From positions 1-43,449 of the forward strand of contig DWWH01000005.1 of the NCBI GenBank assembly GCA_019119815.1: a DNA stretch of 43,449 nt, given 5' to 3'. The notes beneath the pieces were generated by a model. It saw only the letters and a program-made list of their open reading frames with translations. It was not told the origin of the DNA and did not search any database. Both the position numbers and the translations under genes were made by a program. Source of the stretch: Candidatus Eisenbergiella intestinipullorum (GTDB taxonomy: Bacteria; Bacillota; Clostridia; Lachnospirales; Lachnospiraceae). Each line of letters begins with the position of its first letter. Position 1 is the stretch's first letter. Positions 25,777 through 34,614 of the stretch are shown here, one piece after another.

Positions 25777-26640
25777 TCACTGCGCTTTCCTTCTGGCCGC
25801 CTCCCTCTGTGCCCTTGCTTCCGCCTTCTGCATCCTGGCCGCCTCCTTCTGTGCCTTTGCTTCCGCCTTCTGCGCCCTGGCCGCCTCCTTCTGTGCCCTT
25901 GCTTCCTCTTTCTGTGCTTTCGCCGCCTCCTGCTTCAGCTTCCGGGCTTCCATTCTGCTGTTTTTGTTCAGAATCCTGCCCCTTCTGCCTGCGTACTGAC
26001 GAAGCGTCTCATCCAGCTTCCGGAAGTGTTCTTCTTCCTGCTGAACACGGATCTGTTCCCGTTTCCGGCTTTCCTCCTCCTGGACCCGAAACTGATAGTC
26101 CATCTCTTTGGTAACCGTATCCCGCAGCTGTCTTGCCAGCTCCTCATTGTTTTCCCGTACAGCCTGAGAGATCAGCCCATGCAGAAGCATCTGAAGGCGC
26201 ATTGCCTTCTCTCCCGCGTCCGATACCTGTTCTGCCGGCGCTTTTTCCCGGATGTCCGGCACTCCTTCTGTTATATCCCGCGCCTTTCCAGCCTCCTTTG
26301 GAACCTTTTTCATCTTACTTTCCGCCTTTTCTTCTCTGTCAGAGGTTTTCTCCTCTTCCGCGGTCAGATTTGGGACCGGCATCAGGATCTGCATGCTTCC
26401 CTCCGCCGTCAGCACGGTACGGATTGCTTTCAGTTGGAGGCCCTGTTCCTTCAGCTTTTTGATCTCCCGAAACTGCTTCACATCCTCTTCTGTATAATAC
26501 CGGTGTCCCAGCTCATTGCGCCGGATCGGCAGCTTCAGCTCCTCTTCCCAGTAGCGCAGCACATGGCTTTCCACTCCCACCAGCTTCGCTGTTTCTGAAA
26601 TCAGATAACGTTCTTCCTTTTTTTCCTGTTCCGTTTTCAT
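25777..26640 (-). CDS. MerR-type helix-turn-helix regulator with a heptad-repeat tail
   Basis: This 287-residue protein has a MerR-like DNA-binding domain at about residues 9-80 (ISETAKLVGVESHVLRYWE, then RYYTEEDVKQF). A variable acidic linker follows, then a helical region (about 150-235). The C-terminal tail (about 235-287) is built of about seven copies of a seven-residue unit close to RAQKEAA. The tail looks like a long charged helix or coiled coil. MerR-like proteins with long coiled tails also include chromosome-anchoring proteins of spore formers, so a structural DNA-binding role is possible. The ATG at 26640 has AAAGGG 9 nt upstream. Confidence 0.7.
   Translation of the reverse strand: MKTEQEKKEERYLISETAKLVGVESHVLRYWEEELKLPIRRNELGHRYYTEEDVKQFREIKKLKEQGLQLKAIRTVLTAEGSMQILMPVPNLTAEEEKTSDREEKAESKMKKVPKEAGKARDITEGVPDIREKAPAEQVSDAGEKAMRLQMLLHGLISQAVRENNEELARQLRDTVTKEMDYQFRVQEEESRKREQIRVQQEEEHFRKLDETLRQYAGRRGRILNKNSRMEARKLKQEAAKAQKEEARAQKEAARAQKAEAKAQKEAARMQKAEARAQREAARRKAQ
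25790..25934. repeat. In-frame 21/42-bp tandem repeats coding for a heptad tail
   Basis: Successive 21-bp units encode variants of (R/K)AQK(E/A)(A/E)A, and a 42-bp higher-order repeat is visible. Such arrays expand and contract easily, so tail length may vary between strains. Confidence 0.75.
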
Positions 26641-26763
26641 CTCATTTTTCCCTTTCCACACAAATAAATTTTGCCGGATCCCAGCCTCAGGTCTTAAACC
26701 TCGTGTCTGCAACATCCGCTGCGGGATTCCGCGTTACGCCGCAGCAGATGCTGCGGGCAAAGA

Positions 26764-26799
26764 ATAAAAAAAAGAGAACTCCCGGCATGAGCTCTCTTT
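26764..26799 (-). terminator. Terminator of the gdpP-rplI-dnaB operon
   Basis: On the minus strand AAAGAGA (26793-26799) pairs with TCTCTTT (26771-26777) around a second CTC/GAG stem. The T tract is continuous for about eight bases. A further perfect hairpin, CGGATGC-GTTC-GCATCCG, lies just before it at 26812-26829. Confidence 0.8.
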
Positions 26800-26879
26800 G
26801 GTAAAATGGTCCGGATGCGAACGCATCCGCCGTCCTGTATGTACTTTTTTGCCTTTGTCTCTCATTTTGCCTGTTCCCG

Positions 26880-28220
26880 CTATTTCTGGAGATTGGCAAA
26901 CTTGGTAAATTCCGGAAGCCAGACCAGATCGACCGTACCGATGGGGCCGTTTCTCTGTTTTGCAATGTTGATCTCCGCAATCCCTTTCTTTTCCGTGTCC
27001 GGATTGTAATAGTCATCCCGGTAGATGAACATGACCACGTCCGCATCCTGTTCGATGGCCCCCGACTCACGCAGATCGGAAAGCATGGGTCTGTGGTCCG
27101 GCCGCTGCTCCACTGCACGGCTCAGCTGGGAAAGCGCGAGTACCGGGACCTGAAGCTCTCTGGCAAGAGCCTTTAAGGAACGGGAAATATCAGAAATCTC
27201 CTGCTGTCTGGATTCGCTCCCCCTTCCGCTCCCCGACATGAGCTGGAGATAGTCAATGATGATCATCTTCACATCCATTTCCAGCTTGAACTTGCGGCAC
27301 TTGGAACGCATCTCCGCAATACTGATGCCGGGCGTATCGTCAATGATGAGTTTGGACTGGCCGATCATCCCGGCGCTTTCGATCAGCTTCTCCCACTCCA
27401 GATCAGAAAGATTGCCGGTCCGCAGATGCTGAGAATCCACCTTGGATTCCATGGCAAACAGACGGTTCACCAGCTGCTCCTTACTCATTTCCAGGCTGAA
27501 GATCGCCACGCACTCTCCGGAATGAAAAGCCACGTACTGCGCAATGTTCAGCACGAAAGCCGTCTTTCCCATGGAAGGCCTTGCAGCGATGAGCACCAGA
27601 TCGGAGGGCTGCATACCCGCCGTCCGATAATCCAGATCGATGAAGCCGGTCGCAATTCCTGTCACATTGCCATTGCTGTGAGACGCCTTTTCGATCTTGT
27701 CCATGGCATTCATGACCACTTCCCGGATAGGCACAAAATCTCCCGTGTTCCGGCGCTGGACCAGATCAAACACCCGCTTCTCCGTATCCTCCAGGATCGC
27801 TTCCAGCGCGTCCTTCTGAGCGTAGCAGTTATTGGCGATCTCCTCCGTGAGACGGATCAGTTTTCTCAGGACAGCCTTTTCCGAAACGATCGAAGCATAG
27901 GATTTGATATTGGCTGAGGTCGGCACCGCCGCCATCACGTCCCGGACGAATTCCAGGCTCATGATCTCCGGCGGCACATCCTTCTCCTTCAGCCGGTTCT
28001 GCAGCGTCACCGCGTCCACAGGCTGCCCCTGATCGTTCAGCTCCACCATGGCATCGAACACAACGCCATAGGCTTTGTTGTAGAAATCATCTCCGCTGAT
28101 GATCTCAGATGCCACCACAATGGCTTCTCTGTCCATCAGCATGGAACCGATCACGGACTGTTCCGCCTCCATGCTGTGGGGCAGCACTCTCTTTAATACG
28201 TCCTCATCTAATGATGCCAT
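26880..28220 (-). CDS. dnaB: Replicative DNA helicase DnaB
   Basis: This 446-residue protein is a full-length DnaB. The N-terminal helical domain (about residues 10-110) begins PHSMEAEQSVIGSML. The RecA-like helicase domain has Walker A ARPSMGKT (213-220), Walker B MIIIDYLQLM (about 305-314) and SQLSRAVEQRP. It unwinds DNA at the fork as a ring-shaped hexamer and works with DnaG primase. The gene follows rplI by 10 bp, the standard gdpP-rplI-dnaB order in Firmicutes. No intein or truncation is seen. Confidence 0.97.
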   Translation of the reverse strand: MASLDEDVLKRVLPHSMEAEQSVIGSMLMDREAIVVASEIISGDDFYNKAYGVVFDAMVELNDQGQPVDAVTLQNRLKEKDVPPEIMSLEFVRDVMAAVPTSANIKSYASIVSEKAVLRKLIRLTEEIANNCYAQKDALEAILEDTEKRVFDLVQRRNTGDFVPIREVVMNAMDKIEKASHSNGNVTGIATGFIDLDYRTAGMQPSDLVLIAARPSMGKTAFVLNIAQYVAFHSGECVAIFSLEMSKEQLVNRLFAMESKVDSQHLRTGNLSDLEWEKLIESAGMIGQSKLIIDDTPGISIAEMRSKCRKFKLEMDVKMIIIDYLQLMSGSGRGSESRQQEISDISRSLKALARELQVPVLALSQLSRAVEQRPDHRPMLSDLRESGAIEQDADVVMFIYRDDYYNPDTEKKGIAEINIAKQRNGPIGTVDLVWLPEFTKFANLQK

Positions 28221-28230
28221 GGTATCCTTC

Positions 28231-28674
28231 TCATTCCTGTACTTTAACCTTCAGCACTCCGGTCACCTGCGGGTGCAGTTTCACGGGCACCTCATAGGAT
28301 CCAAATGCCCGGATCGGATCGCTTAACTGGATCTTCTTCTTATCAATATCCAGGCCGCACTGTTCCTTAAAAGCGGCAGCGATCTCCTTCGAGGAAACGG
28401 AACCAAACAGCTTTCCGCCCTCTCCCGCCTTCATTTTGATCACCACGGATTTTCCTTCCAGATTTCCGGCAGCCGCCTGCGCCGCCTCCAGAAGCTCCTT
28501 CGCCCGCTTTTCCTCATTCGCCTTCTGAAGCTTTAAGTCGTTCAGATTCTTTCCTGTCGCCTCCAGCCCCAGCTTCTTAGGCAGAATGAAATTTCTTGCG
28601 TATCCGTCGTTTACATTTACGATCTCTCCCTTTTTTCCAAGGGACTTCACATCTTCCAGTAAGATCACTTTCAT
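28231..28674 (-). CDS. rplI: 50S ribosomal protein L9
   Basis: This 147-residue protein starts [16 protein letters not shown] and contains [16 protein letters not shown], the L9 signature. A long connecting helix (about residues 40-75) leads to a C-terminal domain with [11 protein letters not shown]. It binds 23S rRNA near the L1 stalk base. Its start overlaps the gdpP stop by one base (TAATG), so the two are translationally coupled. Confidence 0.97.
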   Translation of the reverse strand: MKVILLEDVKSLGKKGEIVNVNDGYARNFILPKKLGLEATGKNLNDLKLQKANEEKRAKELLEAAQAAAGNLEGKSVVIKMKAGEGGKLFGSVSSKEIAAAFKEQCGLDIDKKKIQLSDPIRAFGSYEVPVKLHPQVTGVLKVKVQE

Positions 28675-30728
28675 TACTTCAGTTCACCTTCCTCTATCAT
28701 TTTATCCAGCGTCTGCCTGATCTCCCCAATCACTTCCGGGATCTTTTTGTCAGCGACCTGGCAGCCCGCCATATTCATATGGCCGCCTCCGCCCATCCGC
28801 TCCATGACCACCTGCACATTCGCCTCATCGATGGAACGGGCGCTGATGTATATTTTCCCCTGATATTCCGTGAGCACAAAGCTGGCCTTGACTCCCTTGA
28901 TATTCAGGAGCTCGTTGGCTGCCTGCGCGCCGATGATCGTCGGGCTCTGCAGCCCCTCGCTGGTACAGGTGGAAATCGCGTAATAATTCCGGTAGATCTC
29001 CGCCTGACGCACCGCATCCGCCTTGGCTTTATATTCCGCCGCATCCTCCCGGAACAGCTTTCTCACCCTGGTCACGTCCGCACCGTTTCTTCGCAGGAAA
29101 GCCGCGGCTTCAAAGGTACGCACGCCGGTCTTGGTCATGAAATTGTTGGTATCGATCATCATGCCGGAGTACATGCAGTCGGCTTCCTCCACCTTGATGC
29201 GCACACCCCCGTCGATATACTGCAGGATCTCCGAAACCATCTCACAGGTGGAGGAAGCATAGGCCTCCACATAGGAAAGCGTGGCATTCTCGATCCGCTC
29301 CGTTCCCTGCCTGTGATGATCCAGCACCACGATAGACTTACAGATCTTCAGAAGCTCCGGGCATTCCGTCAGACTGGGCTTGTTCACATCCACCACGATG
29401 AGCACCATATTGCTCTCCGCCGTCTCGATCGCCTGCTGGCTCTTTAAAAACATGTCAGGTTCATACTCCCGGCTGTTCTGGAACATCTCGATCAGCGGCT
29501 GTACCGATGTGGTAATATCATTGATCACGATCTGCGCCCTGCGGTCCAGAGACTTTACGATCCGGTAAATGCCGATCGCAGCGCCGAAGCAGTCCACATC
29601 TCCCAGCTTATGTCCCATAATCAGGACCCGGTCCCTGCTGGTGATGATCTCATGCAGCGCATGTGCCTTTACCCTCGCCTTCACACGGGTATTCTTTTCC
29701 ACCTGCTGGCTCTTGCCGCCGTAATAGCTGATCTGCTCCGGCGTCTTTACTACCGCCTGATCTCCGCCGCGCCCCAGCGCCATATCAATGGCCGCTCTTG
29801 AAAACTCGAAGTTCTGGGAATAGGTCAGACCGTCCAGACCGATTCCCACGCTGATGGTAACCGCCATCTCGTTTCCGATGTTCACCGTCTTCACATCATC
29901 CAGAATCTCAAAGCGCTTTTCGCTCATCTGGGAGACTGCCTTCTTGCGCAGGATCGCCAGATACTTGTCCTTCTCCAGCTTCCTGCAGATGCCGTCAAAA
30001 CCGGAAACATATTTGTTCACCTTTCTGTCGATCAGGGCGATCAGAAGGGAGCGACGCACCTCTTCCACGCTCTCCAGCGCTTCATCATAATTATCCAGAT
30101 AGATCAGACCCACCGCAAGAGACTGATCGTCATTTTCCTTCAGAGCGATCTTCAGCGCCGTCTCATCGAACAGGTACATGGCAAACAGACAGCCTTTATA
30201 ATCCTCATCCTCGATGATGTCACTGTCATTTGCCGCCTCCCTCAGGGAAATCCGGGTGAATTTCGTCACATACTCACTATCATCGTAAGAGATCTCAAAC
30301 TGTGCCACACCTTCTTCTTCAGAAGGCAGCCGGTCCCTGGTCACCGAAGAAAAGAAGGAGGTGACGGATTTTCTCAAAGCCTTTTCATTATGTATGACCC
30401 GTGAAAACGCCCGGTTATTCCAGATGATCCTTCCGTCCTCATCCAGAAGCGCATAAGGAACGTCCAGCTCCCGCAGCAGTTCCTTCTGGATCTGGCCGTA
30501 CTGGGTGGCAAAGCTCACCAGCTCGTTGACGATGATCGGCCTGTTGTAAAGCATCAGATAGAAGATCAGTCCAAAATACAGCATAAGGAAGCAGGTCAAA
30601 AAGAAACCCGCCCTCACATTCAGCAGATAAATTCCAAGATCTACAAGCACCAGAAGCAGCCCGAGATACAGAGAGGTCTGCATGTATATTCTCAGACGTC
30701 CTTTCAGTTTGACCCGTTTTTTCTTCAT
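28674..30728 (-). CDS. gdpP: Cyclic-di-AMP phosphodiesterase GdpP
   Basis: This 684-residue protein has two transmembrane segments (about residues 17-37 and 41-61). A PAS-like domain (about 85-190) and a degenerate GGDEF domain (about 200-330) follow; the GGDEF motif is replaced by KLEKDKYL. The DHH phosphoesterase domain has GHKLGDVD (372-379), VVDVNK (445-450) and VVLDHH (467-472), and the DHHA1 end has [10 protein letters not shown]. It hydrolyses c-di-AMP to pApA, which affects cell wall and osmolyte balance. The frame is open to 30776, but a promoter at 30784-30813 makes those upstream starts nearly leaderless. ATG 30728 (or 30740) is preferred. Confidence 0.93.
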   Translation of the reverse strand: MKKKRVKLKGRLRIYMQTSLYLGLLLVLVDLGIYLLNVRAGFFLTCFLMLYFGLIFYLMLYNRPIIVNELVSFATQYGQIQKELLRELDVPYALLDEDGRIIWNNRAFSRVIHNEKALRKSVTSFFSSVTRDRLPSEEEGVAQFEISYDDSEYVTKFTRISLREAANDSDIIEDEDYKGCLFAMYLFDETALKIALKENDDQSLAVGLIYLDNYDEALESVEEVRRSLLIALIDRKVNKYVSGFDGICRKLEKDKYLAILRKKAVSQMSEKRFEILDDVKTVNIGNEMAVTISVGIGLDGLTYSQNFEFSRAAIDMALGRGGDQAVVKTPEQISYYGGKSQQVEKNTRVKARVKAHALHEIITSRDRVLIMGHKLGDVDCFGAAIGIYRIVKSLDRRAQIVINDITTSVQPLIEMFQNSREYEPDMFLKSQQAIETAESNMVLIVVDVNKPSLTECPELLKICKSIVVLDHHRQGTERIENATLSYVEAYASSTCEMVSEILQYIDGGVRIKVEEADCMYSGMMIDTNNFMTKTGVRTFEAAAFLRRNGADVTRVRKLFREDAAEYKAKADAVRQAEIYRNYYAISTCTSEGLQSPTIIGAQAANELLNIKGVKASFVLTEYQGKIYISARSIDEANVQVVMERMGGGGHMNMAGCQVADKKIPEVIGEIRQTLDKMIEEGELK

Positions 30729-30783
30729 ATCCGTACCCATTATCCCTACCATGTGCAGGCATTTTTTGAACAACACCGTTGAT

Positions 30784-30813
30784 ATTATAACATTTTTCCT
30801 GACGGATTGCCAC
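30784..30813 (-). promoter_or_regulatory. Promoter of the gdpP-rplI-dnaB operon
   Basis: On the minus strand a perfect TATAAT (30784-30789) is preceded after 18 bp by GTGGCA (30808-30813). The expected start is near 30777. Confidence 0.55.
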
Positions 30814-30888
30814 AGTTTTCATCGCGTTGTCCGCTGACGGGGGACGACAGGATATGACAGGCAGGAGGTTCCCGGCTTTGAGGCAGTC

Positions 30889-30924
30889 AAAAACGGAGAG
30901 AAAACATCCTGCCTTCTCTCCGTT
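30889..30924 (-). terminator. Terminator after the DUF4097 gene
   Basis: AACGGAGAG and CTCTCCGTT (30892-30900 with 30916-30924) form a 9-bp stem. On the minus strand a T5 run follows. Confidence 0.75.
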
Positions 30925-30999
30925 CCTGTATGATAAGCCTTCCCTTTTCCGCTTTCCTTTTCCGACCGTCCGCCGAAATTCGGCTGCCGGACTGCCGGT

Positions 31000-31995
31000 T
31001 CAGTATTCCCGGATCCGAATATCCCCATCTTCTGTATCGACCAGAATGGAGGCCGCATCCTGGTCCCCACTCAGACAGCTGTAGAAACATCCTCCGGAAT
31101 CTTCATCCGGTGTCGCCACTCCTCCGTCCGGGACACGGATCGTCCCATATTCGGAATACAGGCTCACTCCATAGTCTTCCATCGTTCCGGACAGGCCCAG
31201 ACGAACCTCTCCATCCGAGCTTCTCACCTCCAGATTCTGCGGCCCGTCCACATCGGCGTCCACATCTCCGTACTCTGCTTCGATCACCGTCGTATCTGTT
31301 TTCAGCAGGCCGATCTGAAGCGGACCGTTCCCCCCATATATGTTTACCTTCTCTCCGTTCAGCGTTCCGGCAACCAGCTCCCCATATTCGTTTTTTACCC
31401 TCAGCGTATCACCCGTCCATCCATCCAGCCGGACATCCCCGTCACCTGTGTCGATCGAAACGGTATCTGCGCGCAGATTCTTTTCAATGGACACTTTTCC
31501 GGAACCGCTGCAGATATTCACGCTGTCCAGCCTTGCATTTTCCGGGATCGTGATCTTCACATAAGGGCTTCTTGCCACCTTTTCGCCCGCACACATCCAG
31601 TCGGAACCTCCAAAGCCGAAGCTGATCCGGTAGTCTCCCCTATCCACGTAGCTGCCCTCCTGCAGGGTCAGCGTACCGTTTTCTACGCTGTAAACCGGTT
31701 CCGAATACCAGCCGTCCAGAACATATTCCACAGTCCATTCCTCTCCGGAAGCAATCTGCAGGTCTGCATTCTTCAGATCCAGCTCCAGCCTGGACAGCGT
31801 ACCGGTCTGCGTCCTTTCCAGCACATAATCCGATCTGACCGGGCCGTCCGTATTCTCCTTCACATGCAGGCCGTCCGCATCATAATAAAAAGAAGGTGAG
31901 CCTCCCAGTGCCATTCCGGCTCCCATCAGAACGGCTCCTGCCGCTGCCAGAGCGACGCTGGCAAGCAGCGTTCTCTTCAACCATTTATTCATCAT
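31000..31995 (-). CDS. DUF4097 family envelope protein
   Basis: This 331-residue protein has an N-terminal membrane anchor (about residues 5-27). A repetitive beta-helix of DUF4097 type follows, visible as recurring segments such as SIDTGDGDVRLDG, VKNEYGELVAG and EYGDVDADVDG. The protein is extracytoplasmic. DUF4097 proteins usually lie with a PadR regulator and a DUF1700-like membrane protein and are linked to envelope stress. Here the partner gene overlaps it by 11 bp, but no PadR gene is present in this window. AGGAG lies 6 nt before the first of two adjacent ATG codons. Its exact function is unknown. Confidence 0.75.
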   Translation of the reverse strand: MMNKWLKRTLLASVALAAAGAVLMGAGMALGGSPSFYYDADGLHVKENTDGPVRSDYVLERTQTGTLSRLELDLKNADLQIASGEEWTVEYVLDGWYSEPVYSVENGTLTLQEGSYVDRGDYRISFGFGGSDWMCAGEKVARSPYVKITIPENARLDSVNICSGSGKVSIEKNLRADTVSIDTGDGDVRLDGWTGDTLRVKNEYGELVAGTLNGEKVNIYGGNGPLQIGLLKTDTTVIEAEYGDVDADVDGPQNLEVRSSDGEVRLGLSGTMEDYGVSLYSEYGTIRVPDGGVATPDEDSGGCFYSCLSGDQDAASILVDTEDGDIRIREY

Positions 31996-32746
31996 CGTCG
32001 GCTCCTTTCCGCACCTCTGCGCCATCCATTCCGCTTTCCCCCGCTTCTGCTTCCGGTACTTCCCGATCGAGCATACCATCCGTGTTTTCTCCGTCCGAAG
32101 CAGGTACAGCCATTCCCTGCGTTTTTCCAAAGTCCGGTTTCAATCCCTCCGGTTCGCAATATTCCTCCTGTCCCGGCCGCACCTCCTCCCGGTATGCTGT
32201 CCGGTCCTGTCGCTCTTCCCGTACTGCATCATCCCGGCATTCCGCCCGTTCCTTCCGGAACGTTCTCCGCCCGGAGCTCTGTCCTCTCGCGAACCGTTTC
32301 TTTTGTATCCATCCGACCAGGGACCTGAACACCCTGACCAGACATTTGCAGATCTGCCACAGAGCGATCCAGCACAACACGCCGGCTCCCGTCATCAACA
32401 GACATGCTCCCAGGACTGCCAGTCCGCTGGCCGGAGCCTGAAAAAGCAGGATCACACCACAGCCGATCCCGACCAGAGCTGCGAACTGTATTCCAGCCAG
32501 GCAGAGCAGTCCGGCAACCACACACAGGGCCGCTCCCAACAGGCCTCCCAGCACACAAAGCACTCCTGCGAGCACTGCTCCTGCCGCGCACAACGCCACG
32601 ACCAGAACACCTCCTGCCACACACAGAGCGATCGGGATCAGTACCGGCAGCGCACACAGCAGCAGGATCACCAGTGCTGCGATCTTCCATATTCTTCCTT
32701 TTCCGCTGTTTTCCGGCTGCGACATCGGCCGTGTACCATCATACAT
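31985..32746 (-). CDS. Membrane protein paired with DUF4097 (DUF1700-like position)
   Basis: This 253-residue protein has about four hydrophobic, Gly/Ala/Cys/Leu-rich segments (about residues 20-140). A highly charged cytosolic tail of about 100 residues follows, rich in Arg and then Glu/Asp. The place in the operon and the membrane layout fit a DUF1700-like partner, but I cannot confirm the family from residues alone. GGAGGG lies 6 nt before the ATG at 32746; a longer frame up to 32806 has no ribosome binding site. Its stop codon lies within the start of the DUF4097 gene, so the two are coupled. Confidence 0.6.
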   Translation of the reverse strand: MYDGTRPMSQPENSGKGRIWKIAALVILLLCALPVLIPIALCVAGGVLVVALCAAGAVLAGVLCVLGGLLGAALCVVAGLLCLAGIQFAALVGIGCGVILLFQAPASGLAVLGACLLMTGAGVLCWIALWQICKCLVRVFRSLVGWIQKKRFARGQSSGRRTFRKERAECRDDAVREERQDRTAYREEVRPGQEEYCEPEGLKPDFGKTQGMAVPASDGENTDGMLDREVPEAEAGESGMDGAEVRKGADDDE

Positions 32747-33044
32747 ATCATTCCCTCCATTTCCGGATCCGGACCATCCATCCGGTCCGCCTTTCGTTAT
32801 GTACACAGGATAACGGAAAAGGATAAAAAACTCCGTCAGATTTTCAGGAACTTTTTCATAACGGTTTCTTAAAATTTTCGGAATTTTTCTTTCCCTCCCT
32901 CTTCCCTTGGTATCATATCCCGTTTCCTGTCACAGCACAGCTCCCGTCCGGCGCTCTTACCGTCTCACCATCGTTTCCCGGAACTCCTGCACGCCGAAAG
33001 GGCATCAGCATCTTTTTAATTTAGCAAGAAAGAATCATTCCTGT
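32747..33044. other. Intergenic region, no gene seen
   Basis: About 300 bp separate the DUF4097 pair from the rpsR terminator. An AT-rich stretch (about 32815-32890) probably contains the promoter of the membrane-protein pair, but no clear hexamer pair stands out. No RNA gene was recognised. Confidence 0.4.
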
Positions 33045-33089
33045 TAAAAAAAGCTCTGCGGTTCCTGCTGATGCAGGTCCGCAGAGCTT
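33045..33089 (-). terminator. Terminator of the rpsF-ssb-rpsR operon
   Basis: An 11-bp stem, AAGCTCTGCGG (33051-33061) with CCGCAGAGCTT (33079-33089), encloses an inner CCTGC/GCAGG hairpin. On the minus strand it is followed by seven T. Confidence 0.9.
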
Positions 33090-33130
33090 TTGATCTTTCG
33101 TCGCCTGTCCGGCCACATAAGAGATCACTC

Positions 33131-33255
33131 AAGGTGTCGCAACACCTTGCCATAAAACCGATTCTGCCGCGTAGGGCATCTGACGAGGTGTCAAGACACC
33201 TTGCCACAAAATTTATTCTGCCACGTAAGGCATCAGAGCAAGGTGTCTTGCACGC
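33131..33255. repeat. Degenerate tandem copies of the rpsR 3' end with hairpins
   Basis: The last about 40 bp of rpsR (33215-33255) recur in altered form 54 bp away at 33161-33200 (ATTCTGCCgCGTAgGGCATC and an AGGTGTC element). A weaker third copy lies at about 33108-33150. The downstream copies also form hairpins AAGGTGT-CGCA-ACACCTT (33131-33148) and AGGTGT-CAAG-ACACCT (about 33186-33201). These lie between the rpsR stop and the operon terminator. Confidence 0.6.
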
Positions 33256-33476
33256 TTGATCGCCACAGTCAGGGCTCTCTGATGCTTCGCGCAGTTTCCG
33301 GTGATTCTTCTGGGAAGGATCTTTCCTCTCTCGGAAACGTATCTCTTCAGCTTATTGACATCCTTGTAATCGATCACATTGTCTTTTCCACAGAATACGC
33401 AGACTTTCTTCCTTCTGCGAACGCCGCCTCTTCTCTTGGCCGGTGCGTCAGATCTTTCCGCTTTATTAAAAGCCAT
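33213..33476 (-). CDS. rpsR: 30S ribosomal protein S18
   Basis: This 87-residue protein contains [34 protein letters not shown] and [23 protein letters not shown] split across the S18 core. The CX2C pair plus a later Cys and His make it the cysteine-containing (zinc-type) form. It binds S6 in the 30S platform. It is the last gene of the rpsF-ssb-rpsR operon, 62 bp after ssb. The sequence just downstream contains decayed copies of its own 3' end. Confidence 0.97.
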   Translation of the reverse strand: MAFNKAERSDAPAKRRGGVRRRKKVCVFCGKDNVIDYKDVNKLKRYVSERGKILPRRITGNCAKHQRALTVAIKRARHLALMPYVAE

Positions 33477-33538
33477 AATTTTGCCTCCTGTCTGAAAAAC
33501 ACTTCAGTGCGCAGTCACCGCACTGTTAACATACATCA

Positions 33539-33988
33539 TCAGTTAAACGGCAGTTCCTCGTCGATCCCGTCCGGAATGTTCATGAAACCGTCGCCGGGCG
33601 CGCTGGGTTCGGGCCTGGATACCGGCATGGAATAACCCCCGTCGCTGTTCCCTGCCGAAGCGTTCTTGCTCTCCGCAAATTCCTGGTCCTCCACAACCAC
33701 TTCCGTAGTATAAACCTTTACGCCGTCCCTGTTCACATAGCTGCCCGTCTGGATCCTCCCCGTAAGAGCGATCTTGGTGCCCTTGCGCAGATACTTTTCA
33801 GCGAACTCCCCGCTTCTTCCGAAAGCCACGCAGCTGATGAAATCAGCTGTCGCTCCGTCGCTGCTGTTGCGGCTGAACCTTCTGTCCACCGCAAGCGTAT
33901 ATCTGGCAATAGCCGTAGCGTTCTCACCCTGTGAGTATCTCACCTCGGGATCTCTGGTCAGACGTCCCATAAGAATGACTTTATTCAT
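33539..33988 (-). CDS. ssb: Single-stranded DNA-binding protein
   Basis: This 149-residue protein has an OB fold at residues 1-105, starting MNKVILMGRLTRDPEVRYSQ and containing FISCVAFGRSGEFAEKYLRKG. A flexible Gly/Pro/Ser linker and an acidic tip ending EELPFN, which recruits partner proteins, complete it. It coats single-stranded DNA in replication and repair. It lies between rpsF and rpsR as in most Firmicutes. Confidence 0.96.
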   Translation of the reverse strand: MNKVILMGRLTRDPEVRYSQGENATAIARYTLAVDRRFSRNSSDGATADFISCVAFGRSGEFAEKYLRKGTKIALTGRIQTGSYVNRDGVKVYTTEVVVEDQEFAESKNASAGNSDGGYSMPVSRPEPSAPGDGFMNIPDGIDEELPFN

Positions 33989-34021
33989 ATTCCCTCCTGT
34001 AACGAGAAAAGCATGAACCGA

Positions 34022-34309
34022 TTAAGCCTCACGCTTTACAACTAAATATCTCATTACGTTGTCCATGATGCGCACACGGCTCTCGATCTCAGCGGGAACG
34101 GAAGTCTCCGCATCAAACTGGATGAAATAATAGAAGCCCTCTCTCATCTTCTGGATCTCATAAGCAAGCCTCTTCTTTCCCCAGTCATCCACGTTGGTGA
34201 TCGTGCCGCCGAATCTCTCGATCAGAGCCTTGCATTTGTCAACGACCGCAGTTCTCTCATCGTCTTCGATCTTCGCATTCACAACAAGCGCTAATTCGTA
34301 TTTGCTCAT
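34022..34309 (-). CDS. rpsF: 30S ribosomal protein S6
   Basis: This 95-residue protein starts MSKYELALVVNAKIEDD and contains NVDDWGKKRLAYEIQKMREGFYY and RIMDNVMRYLVV, the S6 signature. AGGAGG lies just before the ATG at 34309; the longer open frame runs into the promoter. The short leader carries a TATCA/TGATA hairpin with CCG in its loop. In Firmicutes, S6:S18 represses its own mRNA through a CCG-containing structure, so autoregulation is plausible but unproven here. Confidence 0.97.
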   Translation of the reverse strand: MSKYELALVVNAKIEDDERTAVVDKCKALIERFGGTITNVDDWGKKRLAYEIQKMREGFYYFIQFDAETSVPAEIESRVRIMDNVMRYLVVKREA

Positions 34310-34374
34310 AGTTACCTCCTTTTGGTCTCTGGCCCCTTCTTCAGGAGCAAGGAATTTATATATCACGGACTGAT

Positions 34375-34403
34375 ATTTTATCATACGGTTTCCCTGATTT
34401 CAA
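34375..34403 (-). promoter_or_regulatory. Promoter of the rpsF-ssb-rpsR operon
   Basis: On the minus strand TTGAAA (34398-34403) and TAAAAT (34375-34380) are spaced by 17 bp. The -35 overlaps the last bases of the DUF951 gene. Confidence 0.7.
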
Positions 34404-34582
34404 GCTTTTTCACGAATTTGGCGGACATTTTTTTCCACCAGCTTTCTCGGCACCATGATCTGATGACCGCAGCCCAGGCACTTCAGACGAAAGTCCGCGC
34501 CCACGCGCAGGACCTCCCATTCCTGGCTGCCGCAGGGATGCTTCTTTTTCAGCTTCACAATATTCCCAACCTGTATATCCAT
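34400..34582 (-). CDS. DUF951 domain-containing protein
   Basis: This 60-residue protein matches DUF951: VGNIVKLKKKHPCGSQEWEV followed by GADFRLKCLGCGH and VPRKLVEK, with three conserved cysteines and a His that may bind zinc. Its function is unknown. It is commonly found next to ribosomal protein operons. The ATG at 34582 has GGAG 6 nt upstream and is favoured over 34594. The stop lies in the rpsF promoter. Confidence 0.88.
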   Translation of the reverse strand: MDIQVGNIVKLKKKHPCGSQEWEVLRVGADFRLKCLGCGHQIMVPRKLVEKNVRQIREKA

Positions 34583-34614
34583 TTCCGTCTCCATTCCGCA
34601 TTCCCGTTATCCGG

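Noticed and set aside
33016..33207. A 63-codon frame behind rpsR
   Set aside because: It spans the terminator and the decayed rpsR repeats. Its repeat of MARC-DT is a by-product of those DNA repeats.
33131..33255. CRISPR array
   Set aside because: There are only two to three diverged units of 54-bp period, without conserved direct repeats or spacers, and no cas genes nearby.
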